Shown: positions 24,629 through 33,043, counted from the stretch's first letter. The stretch: 35,072 nt of DNA from Thermococcus sp. EP1 (GCF_001317345.1 NZ_JXCG01000002.1:1-35072), one strand, 5' to 3'. Numbers and translations are program-made. The notes: a model not told the origin generated them from the letters alone.

Positions 24629-25636
24629 CTAAATCTTTCCAGCTAGCCAGCACTCAACCCAGTGTTCGTGTTCATACTCGACTAATTGAGGATGTTTGAC
24701 GTCACAAAGTCCTTTTTCCATGTAGAGACATCTTGGGTGGAATCTGCATCCTGGTGGAATATTAGCTGCATTTGGAACTTCACCTTTAATTGGAACCTCT
24801 TTGATAATGTTTCTCCTCTCTGGTATTGGTTCTGGAACAGCAGCTAATAATGCCCTGGTATAGGGGTGGATTGGATTATCGATAACGACCTTTGCTGGAC
24901 CCATTTCAACTATTCTTCCTAGGTACATCACTGCGATATGATCTGCGAAGTATCTTGCTGTTGAAAGATCGTGTGTAATGTAGAGGTATGTAACACCCAT
25001 CTTTTCTTTAAGCTCCTTCATTAGTTCAAGAATTTCTGCTCTAATTGAAACATCAAGCATTGAAACTGGCTCGTCTGCAACAATGAATGTTGGGTTGAGG
25101 ATTAATGATCTTGCTATTGCCACTCTTTGTCTCTGACCACCTGAGAGCATGTGTGGATGTCTCCCTACGTAGTCCTCAGGTGGGACTATCTTTACCATTT
25201 CAAGGGCTTTATAGATGAGCTCTTCTCTTTCAGCTTTAGTCTCGCCAATACCGTGGATTAATAGTGGTTCTTCCAAAACGTTGTATATTCTGAATCTTGG
25301 GTTCATTGAAGAGAATGGGTCTTGGTATATCATTTGGACTTTTCTTCTATACGCCTTTATCTCTTCTTGAGTTTTTAGTTCGGTTACATCCTGTCCCTCT
25401 AAGTATATCCTACCATCAGTTGGTTCAAGAAGCTTCATTACTAGCTTTCCAGTAGTAGTTTTTCCACATCCGCTCTCTCCTACTAGAGCAAAGACCTCTT
25501 GCTTATTGACCTCAAAATTAACTCCATCGACAGCTCTGACAAATCTTTGTGCCTCTCCCCTAAGTCCCGCTAGTAATCCTCTCTTAATTGGGAAGTGTTT
25601 TTTGAGATTTTCAACTTTTAATACAGGCTCCGCCAT
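24629..25636 (-). CDS. Opp/Dpp-type ABC transporter ATPase (OppF-like)
   Basis: A 335-residue cytoplasmic ATPase of an oligopeptide or oligosaccharide importer. Walker A GESGCGKT lies at about 53-60, signature LSGGQRQRVAIAR at about 164-176, and Walker B FIVADEPVSMLDVS at about 184-197. The C-terminal oligo_HPY domain has the cysteine set PPGCRFHPRC, GLC and ECW, which in some relatives binds a metal or iron-sulphur cluster. It is the last gene of the cluster, with the OppD-like gene ten bases upstream. A T-rich stretch after its stop on the minus strand (about 24585-24625) could end the transcript. Confidence 0.9.
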   Translation of the reverse strand: MAEPVLKVENLKKHFPIKRGLLAGLRGEAQRFVRAVDGVNFEVNKQEVFALVGESGCGKTTTGKLVMKLLEPTDGRIYLEGQDVTELKTQEEIKAYRRKVQMIYQDPFSSMNPRFRIYNVLEEPLLIHGIGETKAEREELIYKALEMVKIVPPEDYVGRHPHMLSGGQRQRVAIARSLILNPTFIVADEPVSMLDVSIRAEILELMKELKEKMGVTYLYITHDLSTARYFADHIAVMYLGRIVEMGPAKVVIDNPIHPYTRALLAAVPEPIPERRNIIKEVPIKGEVPNAANIPPGCRFHPRCLYMEKGLCDVKHPQLVEYEHEHWVECWLAGKI

Positions 25637-25646
25637 TTTTCATCCC

Positions 25647-26606
25647 TCACAACAACCAGCATGCAGCATAGTGGTCTTTTTCAATTTCTTTCAACTCTGG
25701 AACTTGTTCTTTACATTGTTGCATTGCATATGGACATCTTGGGTGGAATCTGCATCCGCTTGGTGGCGTTATTAGGTTTGGTGGTTGACCTGGGATAAAT
25801 TCCAGTCTTTCAACGTCTTCATGTAATCTTGGAATTGCAGAGAGGAGTTTTTGTGTATACGGGTGGGCAGGTTCATAGTAAATCTTCTCACTGTCACCGA
25901 TTTCCACGATCTTTCCGGCATACATTATTGCTACCCTGTCACTAACTTCTGCTAAAATGCTCAGATCGTGGGTAATGAATATCATGGATAGACCAAGTTC
26001 CTTCTTTAATTTCTTCATGAGGTTTATGATTTGGGCTTGGACAACAACGTCTAGAGCAGTAGTGGGCTCGTCTGCAATGACAACCTCTGGGTCAAGCAGT
26101 AAAGCAGTTGCAATGACAACTCTTTGTTTCATACCACCACTAAGTTCGTGTGGATATCTATATACAATCTCTGGTGCAAGTCCTACCAGCTCTAAGTACT
26201 TCATAGCCCTGTCTAAGGCTTCTTCTTTTGTCATACCTTTATGGTAGATTAGTGGTTCTATCATTTGGTATCCTATTGTGTAAACGGGGTTCAATGCATT
26301 CATGGCACCTTGGAATATCATGGCGATCTTTTGCCACCTTACCTCTCTCCTAAGGACTTCTTCTGGTAATCCTACTATTTCTCTACCATCAATTTTTATG
26401 CTCCCACTGACAATTTTTCCTGGGGGTGTTGGCATTCCCATTAAAGTGAAACCTAAGGATGATTTTCCACATCCGCTCTCTCCTGCTAGCCCAAGCACTT
26501 CTCCTTTCTTGAGTTCAAAGGTGAGATTATCAACCGCTCTTACAGCACCTCGTGAAGTGAAGTAGTACATTTTAAGATCTTTAACTTCAAGTACATTCCT
26601 AGCCAT
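25647..26606 (-). CDS. Opp/Dpp-type ABC transporter ATPase (OppD-like)
   Basis: The second ATPase of the importer, 319 residues. Walker A GESGCGKS (about 40-47), signature LSGGMKQRVVIAT (about 152-164), Walker B VVIADEPTTALDVV, and the C-terminal oligo_HPY region with four cysteines (SGCRFHPRCPY, QQC, AACW). It pairs with the OppF-like protein as a heterodimer. Start: GTG 26615 overlaps the ribosome site GAGGTGG, while ATG 26606 is correctly spaced after it, so 26606 is chosen. The ribosome site itself lies across the stop codon of the permease gene, indicating tight coupling. Confidence 0.9.
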   Translation of the reverse strand: MARNVLEVKDLKMYYFTSRGAVRAVDNLTFELKKGEVLGLAGESGCGKSSLGFTLMGMPTPPGKIVSGSIKIDGREIVGLPEEVLRREVRWQKIAMIFQGAMNALNPVYTIGYQMIEPLIYHKGMTKEEALDRAMKYLELVGLAPEIVYRYPHELSGGMKQRVVIATALLLDPEVVIADEPTTALDVVVQAQIINLMKKLKKELGLSMIFITHDLSILAEVSDRVAIMYAGKIVEIGDSEKIYYEPAHPYTQKLLSAIPRLHEDVERLEFIPGQPPNLITPPSGCRFHPRCPYAMQQCKEQVPELKEIEKDHYAACWLL

Positions 26607-26616
26607 TTTATCCACC

Positions 26617-28059
26617 TCACAGTCTCTTCAGTCTTGGGTTAAGGACTCTATCTAATGATATACCAATCAACACGAAGGTAAATGCTACCAAGGTGATTGC
26701 TAGCCCAGGTGGAATAACCCACCACCAATATCCGTTGATTGTAGCACTTTGTGTCTGAGCGTCATAGAGGATCTGCCCCCATGTAACTGCAGTTGGATCA
26801 CCAAGTCCAAGGAAGCTGAGAGAAGCTTCTGTTAACACCGCTCCAGGAACGTTAAGGGCCATTGCAGCGAAAGCATAAGGCATGATTTGGGGCATTATGT
26901 GTTTGAAAATTATTCTTCCAGTACCAGCACCAAGGGCAATTGCTGCTTCTACGTATGTTTGCTCTTTAATCTGGAGAGCCATACTTCTGGCAACTTTTGC
27001 AATTCCAGTCCAGTAGAAGGCCACCATCAGGAATACTATTGTCCATAGGCTGACGTGTCCCTTAAAGGCTGCACCAAGGAGAATAAGTATTGGTAATGTT
27101 GGGATTGAGGCCCAGAATTCGTTAACTCTTTGCATGAACTCGTCTTTCCATCCTCCAAGATAGGCACTTGTAACTCCATAGAAAATACCAATAAGAACTG
27201 TAAGAACTGCCACTGTAACACCTACAGTAAGTGAAACTCTAGTTCCCCAGACGAGACCTGCCCATAAGTCTCTAGCTTTATAATCTGTTCCCATTAATCC
27301 ATATGTTCTTCCTGAGAGCACGATTTCTGTGTTGCTTAGATCTACTTGATCTCCTTCTTTGAATGTGAATATATCTACTTGGAATGTGTATGTTCCTTTA
27401 AGGGCTTCTGGATTAGTGAGGATACCCTCCTGAGCTTTTGCAAATATTACCTTCATTGTGTCCATAGTGCTTTTGAGAGTCTCTCCACTCTCAGCGATCT
27501 TTTGGGGATCTTCAAATTCAGAGGCCCAACGGAATACGGTGTTTCTCACTTTTCCGTCTTTTGCTAACTGATATATAGAACCCTCTCTCAAGTCAGTGTT
27601 GAGTAGTTCAATTTTAACTCCATCTGGTCTTACAAGGGTTATTATGATTTGTGCTGGGGAGTTTAGGTCTGTAAGTTTGACTCCTATATTCCTTATGATG
27701 ATGTCTGAAGGAGGCGTGTCATAATTATTTTCGTATGTAAACTCAAATCCATAATATTTCATTCCTCCGCCGATGTCTTCTCCTTCTGAGACTATTGTCA
27801 AATCATTGGATGTTAAAATTTCATGAGGGGCTAACTTCTTGGTAGTGAAATAATTATACCATACAGGTGGCACTGTGGTTGGATTTCCTTCCCAATATTG
27901 ACCCCATTTTTTGGGAATATCTGGCTCAGTTATATATGGAGCTCCAAGTGCAGTGACTATTAAAAGGAACAAAAGTACTAATCCGAATAATCCTCCTTTT
28001 TGTCTTCTAAATTCGAACCAGAACTCTTTCATACTTGCTTTTACGTCGACCCATCTCAT
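26617..28059 (-). CDS. Opp/Dpp-type ABC permease (DppC-like) with large extracellular insert
   Basis: Membrane permease of the importer, 480 residues against about 280-320 for ordinary DppC. After the first helix (about 24-42, GGLFGLVLLFLLIVTALGA) there is a soluble insert of about 205 residues (45-250) before the canonical DppC element GTDYKARDLWAGLVWGTRVS (from residue 257). The permease core with the EAA-type loop (EAAIALGAGTGRIIFKHIMP, about 366-385) then follows normally. By the usual topology the insert faces outside. It looks beta-rich (FEFTYENNYD, IIITLVRPDG, GTYTFQVDIFTF) and could contact the binding protein. The gene is spaced 11 bases from the DppB-like gene. Confidence 0.9.
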   Translation of the reverse strand: MRWVDVKASMKEFWFEFRRQKGGLFGLVLLFLLIVTALGAPYITEPDIPKKWGQYWEGNPTTVPPVWYNYFTTKKLAPHEILTSNDLTIVSEGEDIGGGMKYYGFEFTYENNYDTPPSDIIIRNIGVKLTDLNSPAQIIITLVRPDGVKIELLNTDLREGSIYQLAKDGKVRNTVFRWASEFEDPQKIAESGETLKSTMDTMKVIFAKAQEGILTNPEALKGTYTFQVDIFTFKEGDQVDLSNTEIVLSGRTYGLMGTDYKARDLWAGLVWGTRVSLTVGVTVAVLTVLIGIFYGVTSAYLGGWKDEFMQRVNEFWASIPTLPILILLGAAFKGHVSLWTIVFLMVAFYWTGIAKVARSMALQIKEQTYVEAAIALGAGTGRIIFKHIMPQIMPYAFAAMALNVPGAVLTEASLSFLGLGDPTAVTWGQILYDAQTQSATINGYWWWVIPPGLAITLVAFTFVLIGISLDRVLNPRLKRL

Positions 28060-28070
28060 CCTTCCTCACC

Positions 28071-29132
28071 TCATGTTTGCTGTGATGCACCAACTTTAAC
28101 TCTTGGATCGAGGTATCCATACGCTAGGTCTGCTATGATCATTGCTATTAAATATAGAGCAACTGTAACGAATGTTACACCCATTAGGAGTCTAGTTTCG
28201 TTTTGTTGTAGTGCAGTCCAATAAAGTCTTCCCATTCCTGGCCAGTTGAATACACTCTCGGTAATGATAGCACCACCAATTGAACCTAGAAGGCTGAAGA
28301 TTGTCATGGTAACTATAGGTGGAGCTGAAGCTCTGAGAGCGTGCCCATATATAACTTTCCTCTCAGGTACACCTTTGGCTCTTGCGGCCATGATAAAATC
28401 CTCTTGCATTGTACCAATCATAATATTTCTTGTTGTCCAAGCCCATCCACCGAATAAAACGAACACTATTGTGGTTACAGGAAGCACCATATGGTAAAGA
28501 ACGTCTAAGTAATACGCGACTCCTTCTTTTGGTGGCATTGAGGTCATTCCACCACTTGGGAACCACCCCATTTTGAATGAGAATATGAGGATTGATATCA
28601 TTCCGAACCACCACATTGGTATACTGCTTGTGACCATTGCTACTATTGAGACACCTCTGTCCAAGAAGCTCCCTGCCATTTGTGCTGCTTTAACACCTAA
28701 GAGTAGGCCTATGAATATAACAAATATTTGAGCTGTAGTGAAGAGGATAACAGTTCTGGGGATAGCTTTCGAAATTATTTTACTAACAGCAGTCTCACCA
28801 AATATCGGAGATTTGGTATTTCCAAAATTCAGCGTTAATGTGTCTTTCGTTCTTTGTACCACTCTAACCCAAAATGGCTTGTCTAATTCATAAACGTGAA
28901 TAAGTCTGTTGTATTCTCTTTGATACCATTCTTGAAGCTTTGCAGGATCGGCAGCCAATTGCCTTTGGAGTTCTGGATTTGACCTAAGTTTGAGGTTTAT
29001 TTGTTCCTGGATTGTTGATCTAATGTCCTCTTCTGCGACTTTCGTGAAGAGAACTGAAACTAGCAGGGTAACTAAAGCGAGAACTAGCAGTGCATTGAGA
29101 AGTCTAATTGTAATGTATCTACCATATCCCAA
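28071..29132 (-). CDS. Opp/Dpp-type ABC permease (DppB-like)
   Basis: The other permease subunit, 353 residues from the start chosen. First helix at about 8-28 (LLNALLVLALVTLLVSVLF), then the usual DppB periplasmic stretch (about 29-115, with VYELDKPFWVRVVQRTKDTL), then five helices. The EAA-type loop is DFIMAARAKGVPERKVIYGH. Start: ATG 29147 and GTG 29141 both overlap the ribosome site GGAGGTG (29145-29139). TTG 29132, six bases after it, gives the well-spaced start and the N-terminus MGYGRYITIRLLN, so TTG is preferred. It has its own promoter about 75 bases upstream. Confidence 0.88.
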   Translation of the reverse strand: MGYGRYITIRLLNALLVLALVTLLVSVLFTKVAEEDIRSTIQEQINLKLRSNPELQRQLAADPAKLQEWYQREYNRLIHVYELDKPFWVRVVQRTKDTLTLNFGNTKSPIFGETAVSKIISKAIPRTVILFTTAQIFVIFIGLLLGVKAAQMAGSFLDRGVSIVAMVTSSIPMWWFGMISILIFSFKMGWFPSGGMTSMPPKEGVAYYLDVLYHMVLPVTTIVFVLFGGWAWTTRNIMIGTMQEDFIMAARAKGVPERKVIYGHALRASAPPIVTMTIFSLLGSIGGAIITESVFNWPGMGRLYWTALQQNETRLLMGVTFVTVALYLIAMIIADLAYGYLDPRVKVGASQQT

Positions 29133-29390
29133 CTTACACACCTCCATTCAAATGTGTACATTAAGGCTTTTTATCATTCATCAACATTTTCAAGTCTGTA
29201 AAACTTTATATATTTTTCTATTTAATGCGCAATAAAAGGCTTATAAGTACAAGCAGAGACATAGAAACACGTTTAGATGCATATCAAAAGACAGTTCGTA
29301 AGTTTAATGAAAAATACACCAAACTTTTGAGAATTTTCCTTTGATAAAAGCAAATAGAAAAGAAATTAAAAATCTAAAGGAAAGAGGACC
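29133..29390 (-). promoter_or_regulatory. Gap between binding-protein and permease genes: terminator and dppB promoter
   Basis: Read on the minus strand, a T-rich stretch just after the binding-protein stop (about 29345-29388) suits oligo-T termination. Further on, GAAAAATATATAAAG (29219-29204) is a strong BRE/TATA promoter, with predicted transcription from about 29180 and a leader of about 50 bases. A second TATA-like element, ACTTATAAGC, lies at about 29240-29249. This lets the abundant binding protein be made separately from the membrane parts. The spacer also holds ATCAAAAGAC at 29282-29291 (plus strand), which recurs upstream of the binding-protein gene. Confidence 0.5.
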
Positions 29391-32162
29391 TCACTTTCTT
29401 TTTCTCAAGAGTAGTGGTACTAGTGCAAGGCCCACAAGTACAGCTGGACCACAGATTCCACCGGTCTCTGTTGGTGACTCGGTTGGTGATGTTGGTGATT
29501 CTGTTGGTGACTCGGTTGGTGATTCTGTTGGGGATTCGGTTGGTGATTCTGTCGGTGAGGTTGTGGGCTCTTTCTTTATGACAATTATTGTCTTCTTGTC
29601 AGTAAATGAGACAACGCCTTCCTCTAGTCCACCTTTTACGTAAACTTCGTACTTTCCAGCTTCCCAGTTGGCAGTTTCTGAGCCTGGGATTGTTATCTCA
29701 AAGTTTCCAGCTGTTGCAAGTTTGGCCTCTCCGCTGAAGACAGTTTGTCCTTGCTCGTTCTTCACTTCAACAAACACGAATCCCATGTCAGCTGGTTTGG
29801 TACCGGTCTCTGGGTACTCTTCGACCATGTTGGCCTTTATGGTTATTTTTACATCTTCGCCAGTGTTTATCTTGGTTGGAACATCGATTCCAGCAAGGTC
29901 AAGCTTTGCGAGTATTAGTTTCTCTTTCCAGTAGTCGAGATCGAATGGGTATGTTGGGTCTCTGAATGCTCTTAACTCAAGGAAGATCTTGTCTGGGTCA
30001 TACTTCTCGAGGTAGAATGGTCCGTTGCTTATTACTGCGTGACCTTTGCTGTTGATCCAATCGAGGATCTTGGTATATCCTTCACTTGGATCGCTAACGT
30101 CTCCGGCAATGGCGGGTGGGATAGCATTCTTGTTCTTCAGAGCTTCGAGGACTTTCTTCAAGTCAGCAACGTGGTCTGCTACGAGAAGGTCAAGCTGGGC
30201 GACTCCTTCTGCCTCCTCACTGAATGAGTATTTCTGGGATGCACCATATTCCTCTCCTTTTGCAACGAGTTCGCCCATTGAATAGAGGAGTTGCCATGGT
30301 AGTGAAGCCCAGAAGACGTTCATGTTGGCGGTAACGTCATCAGCAACTGGGTGTGTTAGGTCGCTGTAGACAACGTAAGTGTCCTCATCAACCCATTGGA
30401 TACCTTTAACTTTTGCAAGGCTCTCTGCGGCTGAAGAAAGCTTGTCATCATAATACACATCGTCGTCTCCGTCTTTGGTTGACCACTCCCATGTGAATGC
30501 AGCAGCGTACTTGATGTCGGCCATGCTCATTGGGTGTCCGTCATGCCAGTTGCCAAGCCTACAGTCGTAGGTAATTTTGACTTTTGCCTCTTCGCCAGCG
30601 TGGGCAACAACCCACTTGTCTTGCACTGTGTCGTAAATTACAGCATCATCTGGAACTGTAACTGGCCCTCTCTCAACCTTGTAGTCACATCTAACTGGGA
30701 TGTATGTTCCAGTTGCTAGGTCAGTGTACATAGCATAGTCATAGATTACTCTCCAAACTACTGCGCTGTAAACGTCATCAATACCTCCAATTGGGTTGAA
30801 GGCGCTCATGAAGAGTGCACCTGTTGCTGAGAATTCGGCTACTTTAACCACTTTGTCTGGGGTTTCAGGTGTTATGAGAGCCCATCTGCTCCATAATCCT
30901 GAGGAAACGTCTCTTGCAATTGCCTTGACTCTGTCTTTGTTGACTGGGAAGTATTCCCAGGTCTCGACAAGGAAGGTCTTTTGTGAGTCTCTTACACCAA
31001 GGGCCATTGAAATCTTCTGGAGGTCCCAGTATTGGTCAACGTTACCCTCTTCCATTTCGTAAGTCTTGCCGTTGAACTCAACACTACCAAGAACGAGCAT
31101 CTTGGTGACCTCTTCTTCAGTCATGTCATAAAGCTCGGCAAGTTTGTCAGGAGTGTTGTAGTACTTGAGTTGGAATGATTCTATGACGGCTTCAGCTCCT
31201 CCGAGTTCATCAATCAATTCTTTTACAGTTATTAAGTCACTTTCTGGCATGTGCCATCCTACTGCTGCGGGAAGCCATCCATACCAGCTTGTGTACCACC
31301 ATGCAGTGTAGTCGTCAGGCCACTTGATGTTAACTGTGGAAACCCAACCAGCAGTGTACATGCTCCATTGGAAGTTCTTTGGATCACCAGCATAAACAGT
31401 GCTTGAAGCTTTTCTTCTATCCCACAAGAGTCTCTCAACTTTGAAGCCCCAGAACTTCTCAATCAAGTCAGCAACGTAAAGACCAAGGTCTTTTCTGTGA
31501 TCTTCAATTCTTATGATGAACTTGAGTGTAACAGGCTCGCCCTCAAAGTACCAGAAGCCATCGTCACCTTTCTTAAGTTCATAACCTTGCTTTGCCAACT
31601 CATCAGCAGCTTTTTTCATAGCATCTTCAACAATCTTTTGGGCCTTTGCTAGGTCAGCAACGGCTGTGATTCCCATTGCTTTATAAACTGGTTCGAAGTA
31701 TGAGTTTGCACCAGTGCTTGGTCTTATACCACCGAGCATTGGTTGTCCTGAACCTTGGAGTATGTTTTGGACAATGTATTGTCTGCTTATGAGGAAGTTC
31801 AAAGCATATCTAACGTCTCTGATTGCAAATGGGTTGAAGTACTTTTTCTCACCAACAGTGACGAGGTATGGGCTGTCGTCATCGTGGACGGGGTTGACTT
31901 CAATGTCGTTGTAACCGCTTGCAGTCTTGATAAGGGTTAATTTATCAAGGACGTCTGAGGGCAAGTCTTGGAATGCCGCTCCTCCAACGCTCCAGAGGAA
32001 GATGTCTAGGTCTCCTTTTGCAACATCAGTAATACCTGTTTCTTCGTTTGTCCTAATACCAATGTAGAGAACGTCAGGTGCTGGACCCTTCTCAGCCGCT
32101 GCTAGAGGGCTTAGTACCATAACAAAAACAAACAACAATGCCAAAATTCCAGACCTCTTCAT
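29391..32162 (-). CDS. ABC transporter substrate-binding protein (SBP_bac_5 type) with CGP-CTERM anchor
   Basis: Extracellular solute receptor of the importer encoded downstream, 923 residues. A signal peptide (1-23, ending SPLAAA) has no lipobox cysteine. The body is a family 5 binding protein, long for the class (bacterial DppA about 530), with segments such as RDVRYALNFLISRQ, KITYDCRLGNWHDGHPMS and GHAVISNGPFYLEKYDPD. A small beta domain (about 780-860, DVKITIKANMVEEYPETG) follows, then repeated ESPT units and the CGP-CTERM tail (GGICGPAV, hydrophobic stretch, RKRK), which replaces lipid anchoring at the N-terminus. Substrate may be peptides or oligosaccharides; thermococcal Opp-type systems do both. 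TATA box at about 32242-32250, ribosome site AAGGAGG. Confidence 0.9.
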   Translation of the reverse strand: MKRSGILALLFVFVMVLSPLAAAEKGPAPDVLYIGIRTNEETGITDVAKGDLDIFLWSVGGAAFQDLPSDVLDKLTLIKTASGYNDIEVNPVHDDDSPYLVTVGEKKYFNPFAIRDVRYALNFLISRQYIVQNILQGSGQPMLGGIRPSTGANSYFEPVYKAMGITAVADLAKAQKIVEDAMKKAADELAKQGYELKKGDDGFWYFEGEPVTLKFIIRIEDHRKDLGLYVADLIEKFWGFKVERLLWDRRKASSTVYAGDPKNFQWSMYTAGWVSTVNIKWPDDYTAWWYTSWYGWLPAAVGWHMPESDLITVKELIDELGGAEAVIESFQLKYYNTPDKLAELYDMTEEEVTKMLVLGSVEFNGKTYEMEEGNVDQYWDLQKISMALGVRDSQKTFLVETWEYFPVNKDRVKAIARDVSSGLWSRWALITPETPDKVVKVAEFSATGALFMSAFNPIGGIDDVYSAVVWRVIYDYAMYTDLATGTYIPVRCDYKVERGPVTVPDDAVIYDTVQDKWVVAHAGEEAKVKITYDCRLGNWHDGHPMSMADIKYAAAFTWEWSTKDGDDDVYYDDKLSSAAESLAKVKGIQWVDEDTYVVYSDLTHPVADDVTANMNVFWASLPWQLLYSMGELVAKGEEYGASQKYSFSEEAEGVAQLDLLVADHVADLKKVLEALKNKNAIPPAIAGDVSDPSEGYTKILDWINSKGHAVISNGPFYLEKYDPDKIFLELRAFRDPTYPFDLDYWKEKLILAKLDLAGIDVPTKINTGEDVKITIKANMVEEYPETGTKPADMGFVFVEVKNEQGQTVFSGEAKLATAGNFEITIPGSETANWEAGKYEVYVKGGLEEGVVSFTDKKTIIVIKKEPTTSPTESPTESPTESPTESPTESPTSPTESPTETGGICGPAVLVGLALVPLLLRKRK
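29439..29495 (-). repeat. Surface-anchor cassette, inverted copy B
   Basis: This is the second copy of the 57-base block at 1022-1078, in opposite orientation about 28 kb away. It encodes the linker end and the GGICGPAV motif of the binding protein. Fifty-three of 57 positions agree, and all four changes are synonymous. Confidence 0.9.
29467..29560 (-). repeat. Coding minisatellite of 12-base ESPT units
   Basis: On the minus strand this is a head-to-tail array of about seven imperfect 12-base units encoding Glu-Ser-Pro-Thr. It forms the linker between the binding-protein body and its C-terminal signal. Such arrays change length easily by slippage. Similar but more degenerate units precede the anchor of the amylopullulanase (about 1005-1050). 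Confidence 0.85.
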
Positions 32163-32626
32163 TCACTTCGGCCTCCTTACATTTTTCCTTCAATATTGCA
32201 TGCCTTAGTGTATAATGGCATAAGAATATACATCAAAAGACCTATTTAAGAGTTACGTTTCTGTAAAACTTAACCCTATTATAATGAGCTGAGATGGGGC
32301 CTAAAAGAGAATCTTGTGCTTAATGCACATCAAACTTGCCTTGTGATATCAATAATGTCACTATGAGCAGAAATGCCAAAATTTCTGGGTAAAATAAGTA
32401 AAAAAGGTAAGAGAAAAGTGTAGAAATTAGAAAAAATCGTTTGGTCGGGTTTTGATGTTTAAATCTTGTATATTTTGACTGTTGTCTTAAGCTCTAAAAT
32501 AACAACCCAAGCTCTGACATACTGTCTAAGTGATCTATCATATTTCAGGGAGTTTTTGACCTTTTGACAATAAACACAGCGAAAAACTAATTTACTTAAG
32601 ACGTATCTTTGAAAGTGGTGATACCT
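32163..32626. other. Long non-coding spacer
   Basis: About 460 AT-rich bases with no open frame of coding quality on either strand. The left end holds the binding-protein ribosome site and promoter (minus-strand CTTAAATAG at 32242-32250) and ATCAAAAGAC at 32230-32239. A related ATCAAACTTG occurs at about 32328-32337. The right end holds a possible rightward promoter (GCGAAAAACTAATTTACTTAAG, from about 32579) for the next small gene. I see no repeat array or convincing structured RNA in the middle. Confidence 0.5.
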
Positions 32627-32666
32627 ATGAGGAGGGAGTGGGAAACCAATTGCTAGACAGAATGAA

Positions 32667-32966
32667 ATGAACTATTCTGAAATCGAAATTCTTGGTGAAA
32701 TCTTAAGAGAAGGCATTTACTGGGCCTATATGGGCCGGCCGTTTGAAGTGCTGCCGTTTTTGAGAGGTAAACTTTTGAGCAAAGCTGCAAGTCTCAATGG
32801 AAATAGTAAGGAAGCAGAAGTAAATGTTGAGAGAATTTTAAAAGAGCTTGAAGCTATGTACAAACAGATCAGCATGGCTAATAAAGTGGAGAAGAAACAG
32901 ATAGAGGAAATTTTGGCATATAAAGAAAAGTTTGCGGAATTTCTATTATTTGAGGAAGGTTTATAA
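32667..32966 (+). CDS. Small helical protein of unknown function; 5' end may be frameshifted
   Basis: A 99-residue, mostly helical protein (MNYSEIEILGEILREGIYWA, then a long charged helix around EVNVERILKELEAMYKQI). No family recognised. The ATG used here has no ribosome site. Forty bases upstream, GTGGTGAT (32615-32622) precedes an ATG at 32627 that opens MRREWETNC and then meets a stop at 32654. Skipping one base in the GGG at 32640-32642 would join that start to this frame as MRREWKPIARQNEMNYSE. The annotated start may therefore be only the downstream part of a frameshifted gene (natural or a sequence error). A C/D sRNA follows immediately. Confidence 0.6.
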   Translation: MNYSEIEILGEILREGIYWAYMGRPFEVLPFLRGKLLSKAASLNGNSKEAEVNVERILKELEAMYKQISMANKVEKKQIEEILAYKEKFAEFLLFEEGL

Positions 32967-32968
32967 GC
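32960..32968 (+). promoter_or_regulatory. Promoter (TATA box) for C/D sRNA 2
   Basis: TTTATAAGC, overlapping the stop codon of the preceding small gene, lies about 25 bases before the predicted 5' end of the sRNA. The preceding GAGGAAGG is a weak BRE. Confidence 0.5.
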
Positions 32969-32987
32969 CCAATTCTTTATTTTTTAT

Positions 32988-33043
32988 TGGGATGATGAGG
33001 GAGATTTCGACCGAGCGATGAGGAGACTCGCATGGTCTGACTA
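32988..33043 (+). ncRNA. C/D-box small guide RNA (candidate 2), predicted 16S rRNA guide
   Basis: Boxes: C GATGATGA at 32991-32998, D'-like CCGA at 33011-33014, C' GCGATGA at 33015-33021, D CTGA at 33037-33040. Guides are 12 and 15 bases. The D guide GACTCGCATGGT (33025-33036) is complementary, with one G-U pair next to the D box, to GCCAUGCGAGUC, a conserved archaeal 16S rRNA segment near E. coli positions 52-63. By the rule that the base paired five positions from the D box is methylated (guide A at 33032), the target is the U of CCAUG (about E. coli U56). From memory, Sulfolobus sR1 guides methylation in this same segment. A TATA box lies upstream. Confidence 0.85.

Noticed and set aside
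29467-29560. Short regular repeats considered as a CRISPR array
   Set aside because: Units are 12 bases, contiguous without spacers and in frame with a coding gene; this is a protein-coding minisatellite.
29341-29643. Plus-strand open frame opposite the binding-protein C-terminus
   Set aside because: Same reason: shadow of the ESPT minisatellite, low complexity and no start signals.
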